Under the pieces are notes generated by a model. It saw nothing but the letters and a program-made list of their open reading frames with translations. It ran no database searches and was not told where the DNA came from. Source: JBNKDD01 sp050288085 (GTDB lineage Bacteria; Chloroflexota; Anaerolineae; Aggregatilineales; UBA3940). Taken from it: 21,340 nt of DNA. The stretch covers positions 1-21,340 of the forward strand of contig JBNKDD010000070.1 of NCBI GenBank assembly GCA_050288085.1. Direction: 5' to 3'. Each line of letters opens with the position of its first letter. Position 1 is the stretch's first letter. A program made the position numbers and the translations under genes. Positions 5,745-13,125 of the stretch are shown here, in pieces.

Positions 5745-7580
5745 ATGAAACTGGTAATTGTAGAAAGCCCGGGAAAAATCCAAAAGGTTCAATCCATCCT
5801 GGGGTCAGACTACCGGGTGGTGGCTTCGGTCGGCCACGTGCGTGACCTACCCCAGCACAGCCTGAGCATCGATATCACACAGGGTTTCGGTGAAACCTAT
5901 GAAGTCACCAAAGACAAGAAGAAGGTCGTCTCAGACCTCAAAAAAGCGGCCCGGACTGCTGAGGTAATCTACCTGGCAATGGATCCTGACCGCGAAGGAG
6001 AAGCGATTGCCTGGCACATTGCCGAGCTACTGCCCCAACGTGACCAGAAAAAACTCCAACGGATCGCCTTTGATCAGGTGACCGAAAAGGCCATCCGGGA
6101 AGCCCTGAACCAGCCCCGCGAAATCGACATCGAACTGGTCGATGCCCAACGCACCCGCCGGGTGCTGGACCGGCTGGTGGGCTACCAGGTCAGCCCCCTG
6201 CTCCACGAGTGGGGACTGCACAGCAGCCAACCGCTGAGCGCAGGCCGGGTTCAAAGCGCCGCGCTGTCCGTGATCGTCGAACGTGAACAGGAACGGCGGG
6301 GCTTTGTACCCATCATCTACCACAACCTATCCGTCCAGCTCCAGAAGGAAGGCCATCCTCCCTTCCAGGCAAATCTGGTCAACCCTCCCAAAATCACGTC
6401 CCTGGAGGAGCTACAAGAGGCGCTTGAGGCTCTGCGAACGGCCATTATCTGGCAGGTGAATGATATCGACGAAAAGACCCAGTCCATTAAACCCCCTGCC
6501 CCATTCACGACATCGACCTTGCAGCAAGACGCGTCGAAGCGGCTGGGACTCAAGCCCGCCGCCACCCAGAAAATAGCACAGCAACTTTATGAAAAAGGCA
6601 CGATAACCTACATTAGAACAGACAGCACCCATGTTGCTCCAGAAGCACAACAGGCCGCCCTCCAGATGATTGCGGATTCGCTCGGTACAAAATACCTGCC
6701 CAAACACCCCGCTACCTACAAATCGAAACCTGGTGCGCAGGAAGCCCACGAAGCCATCCGTCCGACCCAAATCAACGCGGACTCACTCAAGTTCGACACC
6801 CAGGATCAATTCAACCTCTATACCCTAATCTGGCAGCGGTTTATCGCTTCCCAGATGGCAGAAGCTGAGTATGCCATCATCGAAGGGGAGATCATCGCCG
6901 GAGATGGCGAAACCCCCCTGCCCTATCTCTTTCAGGTCCGGTCACGGCACTGCACCTTTGATGGCTTCTATATCATTTACCCAAATGTAAGTGATGTAGA
7001 TGAAGAAGAAGACCAGGACCTGGTTGATCTACCGCCGCTCCAAGTCGGTGATCGGCTAATAAGAGTCAAACTCGATGTTCACGAGAAAAAGACCAAGCCT
7101 CCCCACCGCTACACCCAGGCGCGGCTGATCGCCCAGCTTGAACGACTGGGCATTGGGCGACCCAGCACTTTTGCCGACACGGTCGATACAATCCTCGACC
7201 GGCAGTACGTGAAGATGGACAAAAACCATGTTGTCCCCACTTCCCTGGGCGAAGCGGTCACTCAATTACTGCAAGCTAACTTCCCAACCATTTTTGATAC
7301 CGGCTTCACAGCCACAATGGAAACCCTACTCGACCGGATCGCCACCGGCCATACCGAACGGACGACGGTGCTGTCCTCTTTCTGGAATACCTTCGAACCT
7401 GCACTCAACCAGAGTCGCCATGCCGCCTACCAACACCGCCTGATCGGCGAGAACTGCCCGAAATGTGGCCAACCGCTGCTCAGACGCGACAGCAAGAAGG
7501 GTGCATTCATCGGGTGCAGCGGCTACCCAGATTGCACCTACTCCCGGAACTTGCTTGAGGAGAAAAAGGAAACTGCCTGA
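5745..7580 (+). CDS. topA: DNA topoisomerase I (type IA)
   Basis: This 611-residue enzyme relaxes negatively supercoiled DNA by cutting one strand through a 5'-phosphotyrosine. The Toprim domain opens the protein (MKLVIVESPGKIQKVQSIL) and carries the acidic metal-binding motif MDPDREGEAIAWH. The active-site tyrosine is Y289 in TITYIRTDST. SAGRVQSAAL, YKSKPGAQEAHEAIRPT and GIGRPSTFADTVDTI are further type IA signatures. One C-terminal zinc ribbon is present (C571, C574, C591, C597), fewer than the several of a typical chromosomal TopA, so the protein is short for the family. It is embedded in the transfer operon, starts behind AAAGGAG, and its stop overlaps the next ATG by one base. It probably serves the element's own transfer or replication. 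Confidence 0.93.
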   Translation: MKLVIVESPGKIQKVQSILGSDYRVVASVGHVRDLPQHSLSIDITQGFGETYEVTKDKKKVVSDLKKAARTAEVIYLAMDPDREGEAIAWHIAELLPQRDQKKLQRIAFDQVTEKAIREALNQPREIDIELVDAQRTRRVLDRLVGYQVSPLLHEWGLHSSQPLSAGRVQSAALSVIVEREQERRGFVPIIYHNLSVQLQKEGHPPFQANLVNPPKITSLEELQEALEALRTAIIWQVNDIDEKTQSIKPPAPFTTSTLQQDASKRLGLKPAATQKIAQQLYEKGTITYIRTDSTHVAPEAQQAALQMIADSLGTKYLPKHPATYKSKPGAQEAHEAIRPTQINADSLKFDTQDQFNLYTLIWQRFIASQMAEAEYAIIEGEIIAGDGETPLPYLFQVRSRHCTFDGFYIIYPNVSDVDEEEDQDLVDLPPLQVGDRLIRVKLDVHEKKTKPPHRYTQARLIAQLERLGIGRPSTFADTVDTILDRQYVKMDKNHVVPTSLGEAVTQLLQANFPTIFDTGFTATMETLLDRIATGHTERTTVLSSFWNTFEPALNQSRHAAYQHRLIGENCPKCGQPLLRRDSKKGAFIGCSGYPDCTYSRNLLEEKKETA

Positions 7581-8404
7581 TGAAGAGTCTAAATCAACTC
7601 AAATCGCGATGGATTTTCATCCTGTTACTGCTGCTCACCCTTTTGACGTGGGTGACCCCAGCCGCCGCCCAGCAAGACAACCAACCCCTGGTCATCGTCG
7701 TCCGGGATGGTGCAGGCAACCCGCTGACCGGGATCACCCTGGATATCCTGCTAACCGGACCGCCACATGAACCTTACGACAACTGCGTGACCGACGATTC
7801 TGGCCAGTGCACGCTGCTAATCCCCCCCGGTGCTTATCTGGTGCATTTTGACCTCGGCTGGCGAGGACGGGAGTTCGTCCCTGTCGAGCAGCAAAACGTC
7901 GGTGCGCTCGACGATGGTGGTCTGGGCGGCTTTGGTATCTATTTCGAACCAAGTGATACCGAGCAAATCGTGACCTTTGTGATCGGCCAGGATCGCGATA
8001 GTGGCCTGCTGGTGCCCCTTTGGGACATGAGCCGTGACCCCAATGCCACACCACAACCTTATGCCCATCCGGCAAATCCCCTCGATGCACCCGAAGAGGC
8101 TCTAGCTGCTTACGACCTGGGAGAGCTGAATCCGGAGATCTCCGCCAGCATCCCGCAAGAAGAGCCAGAAGACCTGGCAGCCACTGCCACCGCCCAGGTG
8201 CTGATCAGTGCTGCCGAAGTACCCGAATCGGCTGCCAGCGAAGCACCTGAAGCTATTGCTATCGCTGCCAGCCCGGTAGTAGAAACCGAAGAATACAGCT
8301 CCCTGCCCGGCGAGACGCTCGGCCTGGCAATGCTCGGCCTGCTGATGCTGGTTCTGATCGTCGGCGGTGTGATCTTCCTGGTCAAACGCCGCCAGGCACA
8401 GTAA
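7580..8404 (+). CDS. Membrane-anchored surface protein with CNA-B/SpaA-like domain
   Basis: This 274-residue protein has three parts. Residues 1-30 are a signal peptide (long Leu core, TPAAA end). Residues about 35-145 form an Ig-like domain of the CNA-B/SpaA or carboxypeptidase-regulatory type: PLVIVVRDGAGNPLTGITLDI, then TDDSGQCTLLIPPGAYLVHF, which is the classic beta-sandwich pattern. A long Ala/Glu/Pro-rich stalk follows, then one C-terminal membrane segment (about 245-265) with a basic tail KRRQAQ. The topology is therefore outside-facing and held in the membrane, like a stalked surface protein, but without an LPXTG sorting signal. The start overlaps the topoisomerase stop (TGATG), indicating translational coupling. 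The role is inferred to be in cell contact or in scaffolding the transfer channel. Confidence 0.7.
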   Translation: MKSLNQLKSRWIFILLLLLTLLTWVTPAAAQQDNQPLVIVVRDGAGNPLTGITLDILLTGPPHEPYDNCVTDDSGQCTLLIPPGAYLVHFDLGWRGREFVPVEQQNVGALDDGGLGGFGIYFEPSDTEQIVTFVIGQDRDSGLLVPLWDMSRDPNATPQPYAHPANPLDAPEEALAAYDLGELNPEISASIPQEEPEDLAATATAQVLISAAEVPESAASEAPEAIAIAASPVVETEEYSSLPGETLGLAMLGLLMLVLIVGGVIFLVKRRQAQ

Positions 8405-8416
8405 GGAGTAAATCTT

Positions 8417-10285
8417 ATGGCTGACACCTTATTTATCGTCCCAATCCAGATGTGGGTCTATGGGATGGTCCGCAACACCGCCATCCGGTTCTGGCTGTTT
8501 AACCGGGCCTTCCTGCTAGCCGGGTTTCTGATCGAAGCCCTGACCGACTGGCTGTCGACCGAGTTCTTCGGCCCGGCCATCAGCGACATCTCGATCTTAT
8601 CTGAAGGGTTGATGCCGACTTTCTTCATGATCGCCACCCTGCTGCTGGTCGCCTCCTACCTGATCGCTCCCTGGTTCCGAGTACGGGTGGTGGACTGGCA
8701 AAAAGCGCTGGGCTGGCTGCTATTCGCCCTACTTTTTTACCAAGCTGGTCCCGGTCTGTACATCGAGGGCGAGAATATGCGGCGAAGCATCAGCAGCGAA
8801 TTCTACGGCCAGATCCTCACCCAAACAGAGGGGACTGCCGCCCCCACCATGCTGGGAACCATCGCCACTGGATCCGACGATAACAGCATGGGAACCCTGG
8901 CTAACCAGTTTGGTGCTTATATTCCCTCTGATCAATACGTCGATGGTCTTGACCTGGCGATGTCCTATTCCCTGTCTACCGGGGAAGATGTCATCGAGGC
9001 ACTCACCTCCCTACCCGCTGACTTCCGAGATGAGTATTTCGACCCCACGCAGGGACCACTCTTTTTCCTGACGATGACTGCTGAGGAACGTACCGACTCG
9101 ATCAACGAAGGGCTGACCGGCATCAGCCGCCTGATTTTTTCCCTGATCATCATCTTTTTCGGCCTGGTCGAGCAGATGATCTATCTGAGCCTCTCGATCT
9201 CAGCCGGTGTGCTTTTCCTGAGCATGTCGATCGCCATCCTATTCTCGTTCTTCGAACGCACGGAGATGATGGCCCGCACCCTGCTTGATATGTGGCTGGA
9301 ACTGTTCATTCTGTCAGTCATCATCTCCGTGATGCAGGCCTTCGTGGTGGGGATCGTAATGCTGGGTGCTCGTACCGCCAATCCCACCCTGGCTTTGGGC
9401 GCAGCCACGCTCGGCGCACCGGTGATGTTAGTGCTGCTCAAAAAAGCCCTGGGCACCATCTGGGATGCCCTGAACCGGATGTTTACGGCCATGTCCCAGG
9501 TGGTCGGTGGGAAGCTGACGTCACCTGCCGAAGCTGGCCTATCGGCTGCCCAATCTGCCGCCGGGTTGGCTTTGAGCGTCGCAACTGCCGGTGTAGGTGC
9601 GGGGGTCGCTATGGCTGCTGGAGGTAGCCTGGCCCAGGTTGCAGGCAGCGCATTGAGCGGCAGTGACGCCCTGTACAATGCCGCCGCGATGGGCAGCATG
9701 GTACTGCCGGAAGGATCGCCGCTCAGTGAAACTGCCGGCGGCTTCTACGAAGGTGCGCTCGCCCAGCGGATGCTGGGCCCTGCCGGTGGACTGATGCTTG
9801 GTCGACGCGGAGGAGCAGGAGACGTCGTCGCAACCGATGGTGCAGCTGCAGCTACCGGCGGCTCCGGTCGAGGGGAAGCCGCTCCAGCCGGTGAAACCGA
9901 TATACGACTCGATGCAGCTGATATCGCCGCCCTCCGCATGGCGCTTCAATCGGCGGTCAGCCAGGCCATCCAACAGGCCCCTACAGGTGGCTATGCCGAC
10001 CAGCAGGCCGCCCTGGCTGCTATCCAGACTGCCCTGGGTGGAACCGGCCATAATCCCCGGATGGGGGATTACCTGGACCGGCGGGCCCAGGACGTATCCA
10101 GCTACGTCATGGTCCAGAGCCAGCAGCCCTCTGCTCCTGCGGCCAAGGGCAAGCTGGATGTCACCGTCCACAGTGACAAGACCCAGACAACCGCATCTGC
10201 CCAACCCGCTGGAGCACACCAAGCTCCGCCAACCGGGCAATCGACAAAAGACTCTGGTGGCTACCAACCACCCAAAAGGCTCTAG
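8417..10285 (+). CDS. VirB6/TrbL-like polytopic T4SS channel protein
   Basis: This 622-residue protein starts behind AAGGAG. Hydrophobic segments are seen at about 27-43, 66-88, 96-112, 235-255, 258-280, 293-318 and 325-345, with a large soluble loop between the third and fourth (about 113-233). After about residue 350 the protein is a long, soluble Ala/Gly/Gln-rich tail. Several membrane spans followed by a small-residue-rich C-terminal tail is the usual architecture of VirB6/TrbL proteins, which form the inner-membrane base of the secretion channel. Gene order supports it: the VirB4 ATPase and small VirB2/VirB3-like proteins follow. Sequence-level identity to VirB6 cannot be proven by eye, so the family is assigned from architecture and context. 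Confidence 0.7.
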   Translation: MADTLFIVPIQMWVYGMVRNTAIRFWLFNRAFLLAGFLIEALTDWLSTEFFGPAISDISILSEGLMPTFFMIATLLLVASYLIAPWFRVRVVDWQKALGWLLFALLFYQAGPGLYIEGENMRRSISSEFYGQILTQTEGTAAPTMLGTIATGSDDNSMGTLANQFGAYIPSDQYVDGLDLAMSYSLSTGEDVIEALTSLPADFRDEYFDPTQGPLFFLTMTAEERTDSINEGLTGISRLIFSLIIIFFGLVEQMIYLSLSISAGVLFLSMSIAILFSFFERTEMMARTLLDMWLELFILSVIISVMQAFVVGIVMLGARTANPTLALGAATLGAPVMLVLLKKALGTIWDALNRMFTAMSQVVGGKLTSPAEAGLSAAQSAAGLALSVATAGVGAGVAMAAGGSLAQVAGSALSGSDALYNAAAMGSMVLPEGSPLSETAGGFYEGALAQRMLGPAGGLMLGRRGGAGDVVATDGAAAATGGSGRGEAAPAGETDIRLDAADIAALRMALQSAVSQAIQQAPTGGYADQQAALAAIQTALGGTGHNPRMGDYLDRRAQDVSSYVMVQSQQPSAPAAKGKLDVTVHSDKTQTTASAQPAGAHQAPPTGQSTKDSGGYQPPKRL

Positions 10286-10299
10286 GAGGTAAATGACCG

Positions 10300-12096
10300 A
10301 TGACCATCCCTATCGAAGAGGCAGCCATCGACCCGGCGGATATGACCCCGGAGACCGTTGACCTGGAACGATTCTATACGCTCAACGAACTGGAAGCGAT
10401 GCCTGCCGATGCCCTCGAAGAACTGTGGTTGGGCTGCCCGGACAAGACCTTCTACGAAGATGGGCTGGACCAGTCAACCACAAAAACATATGGGGAAGCT
10501 GCTGGCGATCTCGAACGGCTGGACGTGATCCAGCGCAGCCTTGCTCTGTACAGAAACGATCCCCCCCGCATTCCCATGCACAAAGCGGCAGCGGGAGAAA
10601 TCAAGTGGTTCCAGGTTCCCGGCAGGATCCGAGGGATGCTTGAGCGCGGCGAACCATTGGAGGATACCACCTACACCACCCAGGAAAAGCCCGGTCTCAA
10701 ACCACAGATGATCGTCGTGATCGCTGCCGGGGTACTGCTGTTCATGTGTATCGTCTTCATGCTGATCCGGCGGATCAGCGGCGGTGCAGAGCTGGCCGAG
10801 GCCGACGTAACCTCGACCGCCATTGCCGCAGCCACCCTGACCGGTGTTCCAGCAGAAACACCAACACCCACCCCTCTAGCTTTGGAAAATATCGACCGCC
10901 CGATCAGCCAGGGCGAAGACCTGCGCGATTATTACCCGGTGATGTTGGAGATCAGCCCTGGAAACGAAGGAGCCCGGGTTTTCCCGGTGCAGCAGAAAGA
11001 AGTCGAAGTCGCCGAATGGGAGTACGAGGACAATCCAGATGTTGCCTCCTCCGTTCTTGGGCTGGTAGTGCGCCCGGTGCTAGGCATCCCCTACAGCGAA
11101 GCCAATGCTACCTTCCTCGAAGGCCTTACCGCAGGCGATAACATCCGCTTACAAATGAATACCGGGCAGACCCTGCTCTTCACCGTCTCGCAAAGTGAAC
11201 GGGTTGACCGGCAGCGCACCGACATTTTCGACCAGACCTCACCCGGCATCGTAATCGTCATGCTGGCTGACCCCGCCGCTGACCGGCTGGCGATCACCGG
11301 CCATTATCCTGCCGAGCAGGAGTTAGGCCGCGGCGAGACGATCCAACTCAGTACCGGGATGGCCGCCAATGTTGGCCAACCGGTCAGCCAGGGAGACAGC
11401 GGTGTGACCCTGACCATATTGGATGTCACCACTCACACCGGTCCACCAGGAGCTGAACTGCCGGATGAATGGGCTTATCTGCTGGTTGACCTCCGGATCG
11501 CGTCAACCACCAGCTTTAATACATCTACCTTCCTGTTCGAATTGGCCGACTCCAGCGGCTCACGCTATGCACCGGTCAGCATCGATGGGGGAGTCACCAA
11601 CCTGACTCCCTTCTCCGGTGGCATGATTGCTGCCGGAACCGAAGCCAACAGCACCGTCGCTTTCCTGGTTCCCCGTACTCTGACCACCGCATCCCTCTAT
11701 ACCCAGGTTAATGCCGCTGCTCCATTGATTGAATACAAGCTCAGCTTCAGTCCACCCAGCCTGCTGACCGCCCAACACCTGGACATCATCATCCTTAAAG
11801 TTGAAACCACCGGCACAATCGACGAACCGGATGAGTTGATCGTCACCGCCCGGCTGTTTAACCCACACAGCGGAGCCATTTCCGTTCACCCATCCGACGT
11901 CAGCGTGATCTACTCACCCAATGTACTTGAAGATACTTTCCCGATTGGCCCAGCCGTTCAACCTAGCGGGGTTGACCTACCCCTGACCGTTCAAGGAGGT
12001 GAGGCGCTTGACCTCAACTTCCATTTTGGCTGGAACGGCGAGCCATTTGCCGGTATTGCCCTGGGGGGCTACCGGTTCATCGCGACACTTCGATGA
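10300..12096 (+). CDS. Single-pass T4SS-associated protein with sortase-like and DUF4352-like exterior
   Basis: This 598-residue protein starts with AGGAGG ten bases upstream. Residues 1-136 are cytoplasmic, acidic and helical. Residues 137-159 are one membrane span (MIVVIAAGVLLFMCIVFMLIRR). A TPTPTP linker follows. Residues about 207-345 read like a sortase fold (FLEGLTAGDNIRL, then LLFTVSQSERV, then IVIVMLADPAADRLAITGHY with R329), but no cysteine and no sortase-type histidine are present, so it should not be catalytic. Residues about 355-475 resemble DUF4352 Ig-like domains (WAYLLVDLRIAST ... GTEANSTVAFLVP), and a similar beta domain may follow. The topology resembles VirB8/TcpC bridging proteins, and this is the best candidate for that role in the operon. 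Confidence 0.6.
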   Translation: MTIPIEEAAIDPADMTPETVDLERFYTLNELEAMPADALEELWLGCPDKTFYEDGLDQSTTKTYGEAAGDLERLDVIQRSLALYRNDPPRIPMHKAAAGEIKWFQVPGRIRGMLERGEPLEDTTYTTQEKPGLKPQMIVVIAAGVLLFMCIVFMLIRRISGGAELAEADVTSTAIAAATLTGVPAETPTPTPLALENIDRPISQGEDLRDYYPVMLEISPGNEGARVFPVQQKEVEVAEWEYEDNPDVASSVLGLVVRPVLGIPYSEANATFLEGLTAGDNIRLQMNTGQTLLFTVSQSERVDRQRTDIFDQTSPGIVIVMLADPAADRLAITGHYPAEQELGRGETIQLSTGMAANVGQPVSQGDSGVTLTILDVTTHTGPPGAELPDEWAYLLVDLRIASTTSFNTSTFLFELADSSGSRYAPVSIDGGVTNLTPFSGGMIAAGTEANSTVAFLVPRTLTTASLYTQVNAAAPLIEYKLSFSPPSLLTAQHLDIIILKVETTGTIDEPDELIVTARLFNPHSGAISVHPSDVSVIYSPNVLEDTFPIGPAVQPSGVDLPLTVQGGEALDLNFHFGWNGEPFAGIALGGYRFIATLR

Positions 12097-12105
12097 AAGG
12101 AGACG

Positions 12106-12117
12106 AAAGGAGGTGAT
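12106..12117 (+). promoter_or_regulatory. Perfect Shine-Dalgarno match without an adjacent start
   Basis: AAAGGAGGTGAT is complementary over 12 nt to the typical 3' end of bacterial 16S rRNA. No good start codon lies at the right distance. It forms part of a possible 7-codon frame (ATG 12093, peptide MKGDERR, stop 12114-12116) that overlaps the stop of the preceding gene. The next real start (12203) has its own AGGAG. It may be a ribosome standby or coupling site for the pilin gene. Confidence 0.4.
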
Positions 12118-12162
12118 AAAACCAACATTGAGCCTGCACGCACACCCAAACATGTTTATCTG

Positions 12163-12186
12163 GTATCTAACCAAGTATCTAACCAA
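12163..12186 (+). repeat. 12-bp tandem direct repeat before the pilin candidate
   Basis: GTATCTAACCAA is repeated exactly, at 12163-12174 and 12175-12186, a few bases before the Shine-Dalgarno of the 12203 gene. It may be a protein-binding site or a recent slippage duplication. Confidence 0.7.
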
Positions 12187-12202
12187 CGAGAGGAGAGCTC
12201 TT

Positions 12203-12436
12203 ATGGACGCAATAACCGGATTCATTCAAGACGTTGAAAACGTTCTTCTGGGCGTTGCCGGATCACTGGCTGTAATCGGGGTGATCGGCGTAGCCGCCAT
12301 GTACCTGCTGTCACCATGGCCCGTATTTGCTGATTGGAAGGCGAACAATCCAAAAGCATTTACAACTGTTGTTACAGGGCTTGTGTTAATGATTTTCGCA
12401 GGCGGTGGCGGGGTTGCCATGGTTCTGGGATTCTAA
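12203..12436 (+). CDS. VirB2/TrbC-like pilin candidate (small two-span membrane protein)
   Basis: This 77-residue protein has two hydrophobic segments: about 15-36 (LLGVAGSLAVIGVIGVAAMYLL) and 53-76 (FTTVVTGLVLMIFAGGGGVAMVLGF), the second glycine-rich. They are joined by a short polar loop SPWPVFADWKANNPKA. Short length, two spans and the glycine-rich second helix are the plan of VirB2/TrbC-type pilins, and it sits just before a VirB3-like gene and VirB4, the usual order. The ATG at 12203 is chosen because AGGAG lies seven bases upstream. The frame is open further back (ATG 12152) without a ribosome site. There is no clear signal-peptide cleavage site, so it may be inserted unprocessed. A VirB3-type role is the alternative. 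Confidence 0.6.
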   Translation: MDAITGFIQDVENVLLGVAGSLAVIGVIGVAAMYLLSPWPVFADWKANNPKAFTTVVTGLVLMIFAGGGGVAMVLGF

Positions 12437-12453
12437 CCAAAATCCCTGAGGAT

Positions 12454-12532
12454 GAAGAATAAAGTTGGACTCTGTAGAAAAAAGATGGACTCTGAAGAAT
12501 AAAGTCCTACTTTGCAGAATAAGTTGTACCCT
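12454..12532 (+). repeat. Four tandem ~20-bp repeats after the pilin candidate
   Basis: Four imperfect units follow one another: 12454-12473, 12474-12493, 12494-12513 (20 bp each) and 12514-12532 (19 bp). The shared pattern is G-N-AGAATAAAGT followed by a TGGACTCT-like half. Units 1 and 2 differ at only a few positions, and units 3 and 4 have drifted more. They lie in the only sizeable gap of the late operon. Confidence 0.75.
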
Positions 12533-12560
12533 ATGATGCCCATCTACAGAATCCCGTGTC

Positions 12561-12596
12561 TGGATGGGGTTTCCCTCCCCACTGAAGCCCCATCCA
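12561..12596 (+). repeat. Hairpin between the pilin candidate and the VirB3-like gene
   Basis: TGGATGGGG (12561-12569) and CCCCATCCA (12588-12596) form a perfect 9-bp stem with an 18-nt loop. No U-tract follows, so it is better read as an mRNA-stabilising or processing hairpin than as a terminator. Such a structure would let the pilin message accumulate over the downstream ATPase message. Confidence 0.6.
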
Positions 12597-12630
12597 ACAT
12601 CCTGCACAAAGGAGGATAGAGAAGATAATC

Positions 12631-13122
12631 ATGACTGCCTGGATGCGAACTAACGTCACCACCAGAGAAGAAAAGGGGATTGGCCCGGTGAGCTTTAAGC
12701 GGCTGTTGATGGCCGGCGGTGCCGGAACCATGATCTCCCTGCTTGGCAGCCGGATCATCGGTTTCATGCCCGCCTGCGGCAGCGGCGGCATTATCCTGAT
12801 CCTCGTCCTTGCCTTCACCCACCCGGTCGAGGGGCTGTCGCTATTCAAGCGCCTTACCCGCTCTCTTCGAGGTCTGATGACCCTGTCCGCCATCAACAAC
12901 CAGGGTGGATTAAGCAGCACTGCCGGACAGATCTTTCAAGTCAAAGCGGAGGAAGGTGTCCTCCTGGCCAACAAAGTCTACGAAACCGTTTACGAGGGTG
13001 AAGACGAGGAACAGCTCGGCAGCGAATGGGCCTACCTGGGCAGTTTCGCCGGCACAAGCGATGCTGGCCTATCGGTCGTTGCCGATCCTTTCGCCCTCCC
13101 TACCCCCTCCCAGGAGATATAA
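12631..13122 (+). CDS. VirB3/PrgI-like T4SS membrane protein
   Basis: This 163-residue protein has two closely spaced hydrophobic segments near the N-terminus (about 24-47 and 48-64), followed by a basic stretch (FKRLTRSLRGL) and a soluble acidic C-terminal half of about 90 residues. VirB3 and the Gram-positive PrgI proteins have this plan and are encoded directly upstream of VirB4, as here: its stop is three bases before the VirB4 ATG. The family cannot be shown from motifs, because these proteins are poorly conserved, so the call rests on topology and position. The start is the ATG at 12631 with GAGAAG and an AGGAGG further upstream. Confidence 0.6.
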   Translation: MTAWMRTNVTTREEKGIGPVSFKRLLMAGGAGTMISLLGSRIIGFMPACGSGGIILILVLAFTHPVEGLSLFKRLTRSLRGLMTLSAINNQGGLSSTAGQIFQVKAEEGVLLANKVYETVYEGEDEEQLGSEWAYLGSFAGTSDAGLSVVADPFALPTPSQEI

Positions 13123-13125
13123 GCT

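Noticed and set aside
9539..10267. Long minus-strand frame (242 codons) opposite the VirB6-like tail
   Set aside because: It lies wholly opposite a gene with a good start and family architecture. Long antisense frames are expected in Ala/Gly-rich, GC-rich coding DNA.
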